From assembly GCA_005878515.1 (NCBI GenBank), contig VBLZ01000052.1, forward strand, positions 1 to 19,026: a DNA stretch of 19,026 bases. The letters are read 5' to 3'. Source of the stretch: Methanobacteriota archaeon (GTDB taxonomy: Archaea > Thermoplasmatota > Thermoplasmata > RBG-16-68-12). A model generated the notes under the pieces. That model was not told where the DNA came from and did not search any database. It saw only the letters and a program-made list of their open reading frames with translations. A program made the position numbers and the translations under genes. This document shows, in pieces, positions 1 to 7,012 of the stretch (position 1 is its first letter; the number at the start of each line of letters is the position of its first letter).

Positions 1-8
1 TGGCGTTC

Positions 9-512
9 GTGGTCCGTGTAATGGCGACGGGGGTCTTCGATCTCCTCCATCCCGGTCATGTGTATTTCCTCCGCGAGGCCCGAGCCCTCGGCGACGAACT
101 CTGGGTCGTCGTCGCGAGGGACAGCACCGCTCGGAAATTCAAGCACGAGCCGATCATGCCGGAGGCAGCTCGCTTCCAGATGGTCGAGGCCCTCAAGCCG
201 GTCGACCGCGCGGTCCTGGGCCACGAGGGCAACATCTACGACATCCTCGACGAGATCCGACCGGACATCATCGCGATCGGATACGATCAGGTGCACAGCG
301 AGGAACGGATCCTTGCGGAATGCCGGAAGCGCGGCCTCGCGACGAAGGTCCTCCGGCTCCCGAAGTTCGAAGGCGACCTCGTCGGCACCCGGAAGATCGT
401 GAGGAAGGTGGCGGAATGGCTCGCGCTCCAAGAAAGACTCACCAAGGTCGAACGGGGAACCGCTCCGCGCGCCGCGGACCCGCCGCCTCGGCGGCGAAAA
501 CGAAACGCGTGA
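9..512 (+). CDS. ribL: FAD synthase, archaeal cytidylyltransferase type (RibL)
   Basis: Predicted cytosolic nucleotidyltransferase that adenylylates FMN to FAD, the last step of flavin cofactor synthesis. The 167-residue protein has the nucleotidyltransferase signature GVFDLLHPGH at residues 8-17, with the catalytic HxGH as HPGH (14-17), and a GTRKIV segment near residue 127 where the family has its second ATP-contact motif. The C-terminus is a basic, proline-rich tail (about 148-167) that looks like a lineage extension. I use GTG at 9; ATG at 21 is an alternative, and the frame is open to the window edge, so the start could lie further left. Its stop overlaps the ribC start as GTGA, and ribH follows the same way, so the operon makes riboflavin and then FAD. 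Glycerol-3-phosphate cytidylyltransferases share this fold, but the neighbours favour RibL. Confidence 0.88.
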   Translation: MVRVMATGVFDLLHPGHVYFLREARALGDELWVVVARDSTARKFKHEPIMPEAARFQMVEALKPVDRAVLGHEGNIYDILDEIRPDIIAIGYDQVHSEERILAECRKRGLATKVLRLPKFEGDLVGTRKIVRKVAEWLALQERLTKVERGTAPRAADPPPRRRKRNA

Positions 513-982
513 CACGGATCGGGATCGTCGACACGTCGTTCTCGCGATACGATATGGCGTCCGCGGCGATCGACGAACTCCGGAAGCTGGGCGGCGGCTT
601 CGCGGTCGAGCGGTACACGGTCCCCGGCATCAAGGACCTCGCCGCCGGTGCGCGGATCCTATTCGACCGGAGTTGCGATCTCGTGCTGGCGCTCGGCATG
701 GTCGGACGACAGCCGGTCGACAAGGACTGCGCCCTCGCGGCCGACTTCGGCCTCCAGGCGGTGCAGGCCCAGGTGGGCAAGCACATCCTCGGCGTCATGG
801 TGCACGAGGAAGAGGCCGCGGACGAGGCCGAGCTCGCGAGCCTGTTCGACCGACGAACCCGTGAGCACGCAGTCAACGCCTACGATCTGCTGTTCCGACC
901 GGACGCGATCCGGGCGCGAGCCGGGACCGGTCAGCGGGAAGGATTCGCCGACGCAGGCCCACTCAAGGTGACGCGGACGTGA
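509..982 (+). CDS. ribC: Riboflavin synthase, archaeal type (RibC)
   Basis: Catalyses dismutation of two 6,7-dimethyl-8-ribityllumazine molecules to riboflavin. The 157-residue product matches the archaeal RibC family, which is related to lumazine synthase and not to bacterial RibE. Conserved segments run in family order: GIVDTSFSRYDMA near the N-terminus, TVPGIKDL, LALGMVGR, VHEEEA and GFADAGP at the C-terminus. The length agrees with about 156 residues for the Methanocaldococcus enzyme as I remember it. The frame is open upstream, with an ATG at 416, but that would add about 31 low-complexity basic residues read out of frame inside ribL. GTG at 509 forms a GTGA overlap with the ribL stop and starts exactly at the family N-terminus. 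The gene overlaps ribH by GTGA too. Confidence 0.93.
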   Translation: MTRIGIVDTSFSRYDMASAAIDELRKLGGGFAVERYTVPGIKDLAAGARILFDRSCDLVLALGMVGRQPVDKDCALAADFGLQAVQAQVGKHILGVMVHEEEAADEAELASLFDRRTREHAVNAYDLLFRPDAIRARAGTGQREGFADAGPLKVTRT

Positions 983-1386
983 GACTCGCGATCGTCGCCT
1001 CGGAATTCAATCACGAGGTCACGGACATCATGGTGAAGCGAGCCCTGGCGCGGGCCGACGCGCGCGGCGTCCGCGTGACGTCGGTCGTGCGCGTGCCCGG
1101 CGTCTTCGAGATTCCGCTCGCCGTCGAGCGGCTCCTGGAGCGTGCGGACGTCGATGCCGCCGTCGCGATCGGCGCGGTGATCAAAGGCGAGACGCTCCAC
1201 GACGAGGCTCTCATGGCCGCGGTGCCGAGCGCGCTCCTCGACATCGAGCGTGCGACGCGCAAGCCGATCGGCCTCGGCATCACCGGTCCCGGCATGACGG
1301 ACGAACAGGCGATGGCCCGCGTCGACAAGGGCGCCGAGGCCGTCGACGTGGCCCTCGCGATGCACGAGCTACTGCGCGGGCTCTGA
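979..1386 (+). CDS. ribH: 6,7-dimethyl-8-ribityllumazine synthase (RibH)
   Basis: Condenses 5-amino-6-ribitylaminouracil with 3,4-dihydroxy-2-butanone 4-phosphate to give lumazine, the substrate of the preceding ribC product. The 135-residue protein contains the family core: the N-terminal IVASEFNHEVTD segment, RVPGVFEIP substrate-binding strand, and GAVIKGETLHDE, which carries the active-site histidine. The length is at the short end for the family, as is common for archaeal RibH. It begins with GTG in a GTGA overlap with the ribC stop, so the three rib genes are probably translated in a coupled way from one mRNA. Genes for GTP cyclohydrolase and dihydroxybutanone-phosphate synthase are not in this window. 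Confidence 0.93.
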   Translation: MRLAIVASEFNHEVTDIMVKRALARADARGVRVTSVVRVPGVFEIPLAVERLLERADVDAAVAIGAVIKGETLHDEALMAAVPSALLDIERATRKPIGLGITGPGMTDEQAMARVDKGAEAVDVALAMHELLRGL

Positions 1387-1416
1387 CGATTTTCCCCTTG
1401 AGACTCACGCCGGAAA

Positions 1417-1426
1417 GGTTTAATCC
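1417..1426 (+). promoter_or_regulatory. TATA-like box upstream of the Roadblock gene
   Basis: GGTTTAATC preceded by the purine-rich CGGAAA, which could be a BRE. It lies about 43 bp before the ATG at 1465, implying a leader of roughly 18 nt, and gives the Roadblock gene a promoter separate from the rib operon. Confidence 0.5.
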
Positions 1427-1464
1427 GGCAGCCGTTCCATCCGGGCCGAATCGGAGCGTACGCC

Positions 1465-1824
1465 ATGGTCGACACGACCGCCCTCGAGTCAGTTCTCCGC
1501 GAAATCGAGCGGAACGAGGGCGTGCAAGAGGCGATGCTCGTTTCCTTGGCGGGCACCTATCTCGCGGGCAGCTTCCCGCGCGGCGTCCACGTGGACACGT
1601 TCGGATCGATGTTCGCAGTCCTCGTCGGCTCTGCCGAGACGGTGATTTCGGAGGCAAAGGACTCGCTCGAGTCCGTCGTGATCCACTCGAAGTCGAACAA
1701 GTACCTGATCATCCACGCGGGCCGCAAGGCACTGCTCGTGATGCGTCTCCCTTCGTCCGCGGATCCGCTGAAGACGAAAATGGCGGTCGAGAAGTACATC
1801 CCGCGGATCGAGGAACATCTCTGA
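1465..1824 (+). CDS. Roadblock/LC7 domain protein
   Basis: A 119-residue single-domain protein with the Roadblock/LC7 (longin-like) pattern: N-terminal helix (LESVLREIERNEGVQEAMLVS), a glycine-marked hairpin (AGTYLAG), a central helix with small residues (FAVLVGSAETVISEA), and strands around residues 70-95 (SVVIHSKSNKYLIIHAG, ALLVMRL). In archaea and bacteria such proteins commonly regulate small Ras-like or MglA-type GTPases or act as dimeric scaffolds. No GTPase gene is nearby, so the partner is unknown. The ATG follows a possible GGAG at 1453-1456. Its TGA is immediately followed by the stop codon of the convergent PHP gene, leaving no spacer. Family call fairly sure; role unknown. Confidence 0.8.
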   Translation: MVDTTALESVLREIERNEGVQEAMLVSLAGTYLAGSFPRGVHVDTFGSMFAVLVGSAETVISEAKDSLESVVIHSKSNKYLIIHAGRKALLVMRLPSSADPLKTKMAVEKYIPRIEEHL

Positions 1825-2487
1825 CTAGATCCGTCGCATCCCGCGAAGCATCCACTCGCCGACCGCCTTGGTGACATATCGTGCGGTCGCCGCGGGACCG
1901 CGATCGAGTCCCTGCGCCGACGTGCGACCCTGAGCGAGAAGCTGGAGCACGTCGTCGACGCGCAAGGCCCCGGCATCGACGGCCGTCACGGCCTTCGCGA
2001 CCTCATCGAGGAAGTGGCTGTCGCTCCCTCCCGTTTCACCGAGCTTCCGTTCCCTGGCCAAAGCGCGCGCGCGGACGTTCCCCCGTCGCAGCGTCCGGCC
2101 GTTGCAGGTCTCGTAGGCGGGGAACGAGGCTTGGGCGACGGCCGCCGGACCGAGCCCCGACCAGAATCGGAACGGGTGGGCCGCGACGGGGACGCCGCCT
2201 AAGGCGACAATCCGTTCTGCGGTCTCCGACACGGACAGGTCTCGCGGCACGATTTCCCGGATCCCGTACCCGAGCACATGGCCGAATTTCGTGGAGACCT
2301 CGATCGCGGGGATCACCAGGAAGTCGCGGCCCGCGGCTTGCTCGGCCGCGGCGATCCCGCCGACGGAATTGTGATCCGTGATCGCGATTCCCGCCAGCCG
2401 AACCCTCTGAGCCAGCTCCACGAGCGCCGCCGGCTCCACGCGGGAATCGGGGGAGTAGCGCGTGTGGTTGTGGAGGTCGAGGAGCAT
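1825..2487 (-). CDS. PHP-domain metal-dependent phosphoesterase
   Basis: A 220-residue PHP protein, a metal-dependent phosphoesterase fold related to histidinol phosphatase and the PHP domain of DNA polymerases. All the usual metal-ligand motifs can be seen in order: HNH within LDLHNHTRYSPDS (residues 6-8), ITDHNS, PAIEVS, VAAHPFRF and ETGGSDSHF. This matches the short stand-alone archaeal subgroup; the substrate could be a nucleoside bisphosphate or another phosphoester and cannot be read from the sequence. The ATG at 2487 places the first metal motif at the N-terminus; a longer in-frame start at 2979 would run through the divergent gene and is rejected. It has a TATA-like box 30 bp upstream and converges with the Roadblock gene without spacing. 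Confidence 0.85.
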   Translation of the reverse strand: MLLDLHNHTRYSPDSRVEPAALVELAQRVRLAGIAITDHNSVGGIAAAEQAAGRDFLVIPAIEVSTKFGHVLGYGIREIVPRDLSVSETAERIVALGGVPVAAHPFRFWSGLGPAAVAQASFPAYETCNGRTLRRGNVRARALARERKLGETGGSDSHFLDEVAKAVTAVDAGALRVDDVLQLLAQGRTSAQGLDRGPAATARYVTKAVGEWMLRGMRRI

Positions 2488-2553
2488 GGAGGAGGCCGCA
2501 CGGTGGACCCTTCGCTTAAAGGCTTGCGCCCCGGGGATTCCCGGCGAGCGCTT
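2488..2553. promoter_or_regulatory. Divergent promoter region with one shared AT-rich box
   Basis: The 66-bp gap between the PHP gene (minus) and the unknown gene at 2554 (plus) contains a single AT-rich element, GCTTAAAGG at 2514-2522, whose reverse complement is CCTTTAAGC. Both readings resemble an archaeal TATA box. It lies about 30 bp from the PHP start and 37 bp from the plus-strand start, so one TBP site may fire both ways. Confidence 0.45.
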
Positions 2554-3009
2554 ATGGCGTCCGGCTTGGATGTCGACCGTGTGATCGTCGAGTCGAAGTT
2601 CGGAATCCTGCGAGACCGGGTCCTCGTCGACGGCCGCGAATTCGCGGTTCAACGTGGCCGGCACGGGTGGCGCTACGTCCCCGGCGCTCGAGAGGGGATC
2701 GGGCGCGTCCGCTATGACGGATGGCGCGATCGACTGACGATCCAATCGCCGAATGTCTCCATCGAGATTCGGTTCCGCTGGCGTCACACGACGTTCGGGT
2801 GGCGCGGGCGCGTCTACCGCGTCGGCTCGATGCTTGGCAATCGCGTGACGATCTTCCTCGGCGACCGTCCCGTCGCGGTCGGCAAGATTACCTGGAGCGG
2901 GGTTCGGTTCGAGGCGATCGACCCTGAGCTCCGCGACATCGAACGCGAGCTTGCGGTGGGATTCGGCCTTCGGGCCCAAGCGATCGCCATGGCGGTCGCC
3001 ATTCGTTGA
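2554..3009 (+). CDS. Uncharacterised beta-rich protein, possibly LURP-one/tubby-C-like
   Basis: A 151-residue protein I do not firmly recognise. It shows a run of alternating short beta strands (VDRVIVESKFGILRDRVLVDG, RYVPGA, IGRVRYDGWRDRLTIQS, SIEIRFRWRHTTFGW, GRVYRVGSM, VTIFLGDRPVAVGKITW), with many Arg and Trp, and ends in a moderately hydrophobic alanine-rich helix (VGFGLRAQAIAMAVAI). A beta barrel closed by a C-terminal hydrophobic helix is the plan of LURP-one/tubby-C proteins, so that is my tentative fold suggestion only. The upstream frame is open, but ATG 2554 suits the divergent promoter and avoids overlapping the PHP gene. It converges on metRS with a 4-bp gap. Confidence 0.6.
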   Translation: MASGLDVDRVIVESKFGILRDRVLVDGREFAVQRGRHGWRYVPGAREGIGRVRYDGWRDRLTIQSPNVSIEIRFRWRHTTFGWRGRVYRVGSMLGNRVTIFLGDRPVAVGKITWSGVRFEAIDPELRDIERELAVGFGLRAQAIAMAVAIR

Positions 3010-3013
3010 TCGC

Positions 3014-5152
3014 CTAGTGGACCCACGTTCCCTCTTTCAGTCCCTTGTCGACCTTCAGTGGCTTGCCGTCCACGGCGAGCTTGATTTGCGTTTCGTTGCC
3101 TCCGCGACCGAGGAAGAGGACAGTGCCTCCGGGGCCGACCTGCAGCTTGTACTTCTGGAACTCGGAGAACGGGAGGAGGGGCGCCCCTTTCTCGCCGAGG
3201 ACCTGCGATCCCACCGGTGATCCGTCGGGCGGCAGCACGAGGCCCACGTCCGCCTTGTCTTCGCCGGCCAGGAGCATTCCGCGGCTCTCGATTCCCCGGA
3301 GCTTGGCGGCCTCCAAATTGGCGAGGACGACGATTTTCCGGCCGCGAAGTTGGTCCATCGAGTAATTCTTCCGGATCCCTGCAACGATCTGTCGTATCTC
3401 TCCCGCGAGGTCCACGTTGAGGACGTACAGATTGTCGGCGTTCGGGTGTTCGTGGACATCCACGATCTGAGCGACGCGAAGATCGAGGCGGTCCGCGGGA
3501 CTCTCCTTCGCCTCACTGAGGTCGATCTTGGCGAAGAGCGGCTTGCCGACCCGGAGCGTTTGGCCCGCAGGGACATCCTCGAGAGCCTGATCCCAGCGTT
3601 CGGCATGGACGTCCGTGTCGTACCCGAGCGCCCGCCAGAGACGCGACGAGCTGAACGGAAGGAACGGAGCCATGATGATGGCCAGCGACCGGCTCACGCG
3701 CAACGCGACATGGAGTGCGGTCCCGCAGGCCGCGCGGTCCTTCTTGATGAGATCCCACGGCGCCTTCGCATCGAAGTACTGGTTGCCCAAGCGGGCGAGC
3801 TGGATCGCCTCTTTCATCGCGTCCTTCAGGTGGACGTACTCGAGGTTCTGGCCAACCTTCTTCCATTGCTGTTCGACCGAACGAATCATCCGCTTGTCCG
3901 AGGCGTCGAGGAAGCCTGCGGGCGGGACGGCGTGGTTGAAGTTCTTGTCCGCGAAGGTCAGGGCGCGGTGCACGAAGTTTCCGTACACCGCGAGGAGCTC
4001 GCTGTTGTTCCGCTGCGCGAAGTCCTCCCACTCGAACTCGGTGTCCTTGGTCTCCGGCATCGTGGCGACCCCGTAGTACCTCAGTTGATCCGGATCGAAC
4101 CGCTCGAGTAGGTCGGAGAGCCACACGCCTTTCCCGCGGCCCGCGCTCATCTTCTCGCCGGAGAAGTTCAGGTATTGCGTGGCCGGCACGTCGTACGGCA
4201 GGTCGAGCTTCGCATCGTAGCCGAGCAGGATCGCCGGCCAGATGATCGTGTGAAACACGATGTTGTCCTTCCCGATGAAATAGTAGTGGCGGGCCTTCCG
4301 GTCGAACCAGAAGTCCTTCCATCCGTCGGGCGTGTTGCGGCGGCGATACCATTCCTTCGTCGCGGTCAGGTATCCCATCACCGCCTCGAACCAGACGTAG
4401 ATCCGTTTCGTCTCATACCCGGGGACGGGCACCTCGATGCCCCATTCCAGATCGCGGGTCATCGCACGGTCCTTCAGGCCCTCCCGGAGCCAGCTCCGCA
4501 TGAACGTGAGGACGTGGTGCCGCCAGTGCTCCTTGTCCTGCCCTGCCCACTTCGTGAGCGGCTTCTCGAACGCGCTGAGCCGGAAGAAGAAGTGTTTCGT
4601 CTCCTTCGGGATCGGCGTGGTCCCGTGGGTCTTGCACCTCGGGTCGATCAGCTCGAACGGATCCAAGATTTTCCCACAGTTCTCGCACTGGTCCCCGCGT
4701 GCCCGCGGGAAGCCGCAGTGAGGACACGTCCCCTCGACGTACCGGTCCGGGAGGAACCGCTGGTCCGTCGTGCAGAACGGGGAGACCATCATCGCCTCGT
4801 AGACGTGGCCCTTTTCCTTCAGGGCGAGGAAGATCTCCTGCACCCATGCCTTGTGATGCGGGTCCGCGGTGTTCCAGTAGAGGTCGTACCGCACGCCGAG
4901 CTGCTCGATGTTCTTCTCGTGGAGGGCATGGTATCGCTCAGCGATGACGTTCGGGGAGACGCCTTCCTGCTCCGCGCGCACCATCGTCGGCGTGCCGTGC
5001 ATGTCGCTCCCGCCGACCATGAGCACCTCGTCCCCTTTCATCCGGTGGTATCGTGCGAAGATGTCTGCGGGGATGAACGTGGAGACCGCGTGGCCCAGGT
5101 GTCGCGGGCCGGATGTGTACGGCCACGCGACGCAGACGAGGATTTTCGCCAT
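3014..5152 (-). CDS. metG: Methionyl-tRNA synthetase with C-terminal tRNA-binding domain
   Basis: Charges tRNA-Met with methionine in the cytosol. The 712-residue protein has the class I HIGH motif as HLGH (18-21), a zinc knuckle with cysteines near 143, 146, 156 and 159, a connective-peptide region, a KMSKS-equivalent loop at 334-338 that reads KMSAG, an anticodon-binding helical domain (about 360-540), and from about residue 556 a fused EMAPII/Trbp-type OB-fold (DLRVAQIVDVHEHPNADNLY). About 55 residues follow the OB fold. The frame is open to 5884, but ATG 5152 begins at the family N-terminus (MAKILVCVAWPY) and has a TATA box 31 bp upstream. The odd point is the loss of the second lysine of KMSKS. 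Everything else looks intact and functional. Confidence 0.96.
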   Translation of the reverse strand: MAKILVCVAWPYTSGPRHLGHAVSTFIPADIFARYHRMKGDEVLMVGGSDMHGTPTMVRAEQEGVSPNVIAERYHALHEKNIEQLGVRYDLYWNTADPHHKAWVQEIFLALKEKGHVYEAMMVSPFCTTDQRFLPDRYVEGTCPHCGFPRARGDQCENCGKILDPFELIDPRCKTHGTTPIPKETKHFFFRLSAFEKPLTKWAGQDKEHWRHHVLTFMRSWLREGLKDRAMTRDLEWGIEVPVPGYETKRIYVWFEAVMGYLTATKEWYRRRNTPDGWKDFWFDRKARHYYFIGKDNIVFHTIIWPAILLGYDAKLDLPYDVPATQYLNFSGEKMSAGRGKGVWLSDLLERFDPDQLRYYGVATMPETKDTEFEWEDFAQRNNSELLAVYGNFVHRALTFADKNFNHAVPPAGFLDASDKRMIRSVEQQWKKVGQNLEYVHLKDAMKEAIQLARLGNQYFDAKAPWDLIKKDRAACGTALHVALRVSRSLAIIMAPFLPFSSSRLWRALGYDTDVHAERWDQALEDVPAGQTLRVGKPLFAKIDLSEAKESPADRLDLRVAQIVDVHEHPNADNLYVLNVDLAGEIRQIVAGIRKNYSMDQLRGRKIVVLANLEAAKLRGIESRGMLLAGEDKADVGLVLPPDGSPVGSQVLGEKGAPLLPFSEFQKYKLQVGPGGTVLFLGRGGNETQIKLAVDGKPLKVDKGLKEGTWVH

Positions 5153-5179
5153 TCGCGGCGGGTCCAAGAAGGGCGGCTC

Positions 5180-5187
5180 ATTTAAAC
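5180..5187 (-). promoter_or_regulatory. TATA box of metG
   Basis: On the minus strand the sequence reads GGTTTAAATG, a near-consensus archaeal TATA box centred 31 bp before the metG ATG at 5152. The predicted leader is only a few nucleotides. Confidence 0.6.
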
Positions 5188-5287
5188 CATTCGCGCGCAG
5201 GTCTTCGACCCATGGAGTGGGGACGGAACCGGTCCTGATTATCACGGCGTGCATGTTTTGGCGAATAGGTGATGGCCGAACAGCGCG

Positions 5288-5935
5288 ATGCGCCGGCGAC
5301 CGAAGGGGCGGGTTTCGACGGTGTTGCAGCGAGGGACGCGTCAAGATCTGAACGCGCCACGAGACCTCAACAAGCTCATGTCGAGCCTGGGCTCGATGCC
5401 GCGGATCCTCTGTTGGAAGTGCCGCAAGCTCACGCCGTTTGAACTCGACCGATGCGAGCACTGCGGTTCCGCATTCGCCGGAGGCACGGGCGGCGTCTAC
5501 GGGAGCGATCGCAAATCGCGGTCTCGTACGACGTCGACGACCAGAGTGTCCTCGGCGCCGCCGAGGCGCACGCTCCTCGAGATCGTCGAGGATCTCCATC
5601 ACGTCAACGACGTCACGACATCCGTCCGCGGAAGGCCGCGGGAGAAAGAACTCTCCGTCCGTCTCTATCAGTGCCCGACGTGCGGGCGGTTCGTCTCGGA
5701 GCAGTCCACGGAATGCGTCTGCGGCGTCCGGTTCGCCCCGATGTCCTCCGTCACGTTCTCGTGTCCGGATTGCGGGTCCCGGGTCCCGTCCGATGTGGAC
5801 GCATGCCCGGTCTGCAGCCGAGGCTTCACGCCGTCGGGCGGAGCCAACGATTATGTGTACGCGTGCCCACGGTGCGGCGTCCACGTCACCTCCGATGCGG
5901 TGCGTTGTTCGTGTGGCGCCTGGTTCGAGGACTGA
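5288..5935 (+). CDS. Four-zinc-ribbon protein
   Basis: A 215-residue protein with four Cys4 zinc-ribbon-like modules: CWKC/CEHC (about 42-60), CPTC/CVCG (about 129-146), CPDC/CPVC (about 155-172) and CPRC/CSCG (about 190-208). Between the first and second is a Ser/Thr/Arg-rich linker and a short helical segment (LLEIVEDLHHVNDV). No catalytic domain is visible; adaptor, nucleic-acid-binding or metal-binding roles are all possible. ATG 5288 gives a plausible basic N-terminus with GC-rich third positions and could be leaderless from an AT-rich box near 5259-5266. ATG 5378 or 5396, just before the first ribbon, are alternatives. The gene is divergent from metG, and another zinc-ribbon gene follows at 6452. 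Confidence 0.78.
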   Translation: MRRRPKGRVSTVLQRGTRQDLNAPRDLNKLMSSLGSMPRILCWKCRKLTPFELDRCEHCGSAFAGGTGGVYGSDRKSRSRTTSTTRVSSAPPRRTLLEIVEDLHHVNDVTTSVRGRPREKELSVRLYQCPTCGRFVSEQSTECVCGVRFAPMSSVTFSCPDCGSRVPSDVDACPVCSRGFTPSGGANDYVYACPRCGVHVTSDAVRCSCGAWFED

Positions 5936-6038
5936 CTTCTCCAGAGTATCAGAACCGAGAACCGTCCAAGAAGCCCTTTATCGTACGACCGCGTCCAATC
6001 ACTTGACGACGGAAATCACGCGTCGCAAGGAACCCACG

Positions 6039-6329
6039 ATGAAACCGAAACGCCCCCGGATCTCGAGCCGGAGGACATACTATCTGGTCCTCTGGTGGAT
6101 GTCCCAGACGCCGTACGCGGCCATCTTCGAGAACCAAGTCGCCGCCGAGGCCGCGGCGAACGTGCGCAACGCCCTGATGGTCACGATCTCGGGCCGCGAC
6201 GTCAAGGTGGACCAGGTCCAAGATTGGTACCGCCGCGACGAATCAGGCGCCCCGATGCCCGCGGAATGGCGGGACCTGGTCGGGCAGATCCACGTCCCTT
6301 GGCTCGCGAAGCCGAAACCCTCGCTCTGA
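6039..6329 (+). CDS. Small uncharacterised protein
   Basis: A 96-residue protein with no family I recognise. It has a basic N-terminus (KPKRPRISSRR), an aromatic segment (TYYLVLWWMSQTPYAAIF), an alanine-rich helix (NQVAAEAAANVRNALMV), a strand plus acidic/aromatic stretch (VKVDQVQDWYRRD), and a C-terminal LVGQIHVPWLAKPKP. The aromatic patch is too short and polar for a convincing membrane helix, so it is probably soluble. A purine-rich GCAAGG lies 9 bp before the ATG and a CTTTAT box about 60 bp before it. High GC at third positions supports coding. A same-frame start inside the preceding zinc-ribbon gene is rejected. Confidence 0.62.
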   Translation: MKPKRPRISSRRTYYLVLWWMSQTPYAAIFENQVAAEAAANVRNALMVTISGRDVKVDQVQDWYRRDESGAPMPAEWRDLVGQIHVPWLAKPKPSL

Positions 6330-6386
6330 AGCGCCGGACCGCCGCACGACGACAGCCCCGACGCGGCCGCACCGAGATGGAGTGGT

Positions 6387-6408
6387 CCCTATCAATTCGG
6401 ATAGAGGG
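6387..6408. promoter_or_regulatory. Imperfect inverted repeat before the 6452 gene
   Basis: CTATC (6389-6393) and GATAG (6400-6404) are perfect arms around AATTCG. The symmetry extends by CC on the left and GG on the right with one extra A. It sits 9 bp upstream of the TATA-like box, so it could be an operator for the membrane protein or an end signal for the upstream gene. No T-run follows on the plus strand. Confidence 0.35.
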
Positions 6409-6416
6409 GAAGAAAC

Positions 6417-6424
6417 GAATATAG
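6417..6424 (+). promoter_or_regulatory. TATA box of the zinc-ribbon membrane protein gene
   Basis: GAATATAG preceded by purine-rich GAAAC, centred about 31 bp before the ATG at 6452. The predicted leader is about 6 nt or none. Confidence 0.55.
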
Positions 6425-6451
6425 GCTCAGACCACAGGACCGGGCTCATCC

Positions 6452-6910
6452 ATGGCGTCTTCGCAGGGTCTCGTCGCGGAGTGCCCGACCTGCAAGGCGG
6501 TTGTTCCGATCGACGCGCCGGAATGCCCCCAGTGCGGGGAGCTCTTCGAGACCGAAACTCCGACGGGGTCGTCCGTCGCTCTATCCCCGGCCGCCACGGC
6601 CGAGGTGGCCGATGACGACGAAGGGAGCGAGCGGAAGACCGGCTTCCGCGAGAAGTTCCTCTTCTACGCGGGCATCTTCCTGATCCTCCTGGGTGGCCCC
6701 GGAATCGCGTTGGGATCGTGGCTCCATGACGAGCTCCGGATCAGCGTCGGCGAATTCACGGCCTTCGATGCCTTCGGTCCGTGGAACCGGCTCGTGACCG
6801 CGATCGGGCTCATCGTCCTGATCGTCGGGATCGTGTGTCTCATCCTGAGCCTGCGATTCTCCCGGCCCTCGGATGTCGAGAAAGACCTGAACGCGCTGCG
6901 ACAATCGTGA
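6452..6910 (+). CDS. Zinc-ribbon membrane protein
   Basis: A 152-residue protein with an N-terminal zinc ribbon (CPTC at about 11-14 and CPQC at about 25-28), an acidic linker (about 32-62), and two membrane helices: about 70-91 (FLFYAGIFLILLGGPGIALGSW) and about 113-133 (LVTAIGLIVLIVGIVCLILSL). A short charged tail follows (RPSDVEKDLNALRQ). The ribbon and tail would be on the same side of the membrane, probably cytosolic. This layout, a small ribbon tethered to a helical hairpin, is common among uncharacterised archaeal proteins; no function can be assigned. It has its own promoter and is followed about 100 bp later by the TRAM gene. Confidence 0.8.
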   Translation: MASSQGLVAECPTCKAVVPIDAPECPQCGELFETETPTGSSVALSPAATAEVADDDEGSERKTGFREKFLFYAGIFLILLGGPGIALGSWLHDELRISVGEFTAFDAFGPWNRLVTAIGLIVLIVGIVCLILSLRFSRPSDVEKDLNALRQS

Positions 6911-6941
6911 GGTCAACGGGCGCGCTGCCTCGGCCCCACCC

Positions 6942-6958
6942 CTATATCATTATATACC
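6942..6958 (+). promoter_or_regulatory. Double TATA-like region before the TRAM gene
   Basis: CTATATCA at 6942-6949 and TTATATACC at 6950-6958 are two adjacent AT-rich boxes in an otherwise GC-rich region. Either would start transcription at about 6970-6985, downstream of the GTG at 6959, which argues for the later start of the TRAM protein. Confidence 0.6.
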
Positions 6959-7012
6959 GTGCAGCGGATTCGAAAAGTGGCGGTGGCAGAGGGCTGCCGC
7001 ATGGAGTCGTGG

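Noticed and set aside
320..508. Longer ribC from ATG 320 or 416
   Set aside because: The additional residues are out-of-frame ribL sequence; GTG 509 matches the family length and the GTGA overlap.
5272..5442. A 56-codon open frame starting ATG 5272
   Set aside because: Its GC-rich third positions fade after about 20 codons and it overlaps the zinc-ribbon gene in another frame, which has better codon bias and motifs.
5153..5884. N-terminal extension of metG to 5884
   Set aside because: It would add 244 residues without family similarity, run through the zinc-ribbon gene and cross the TATA box.
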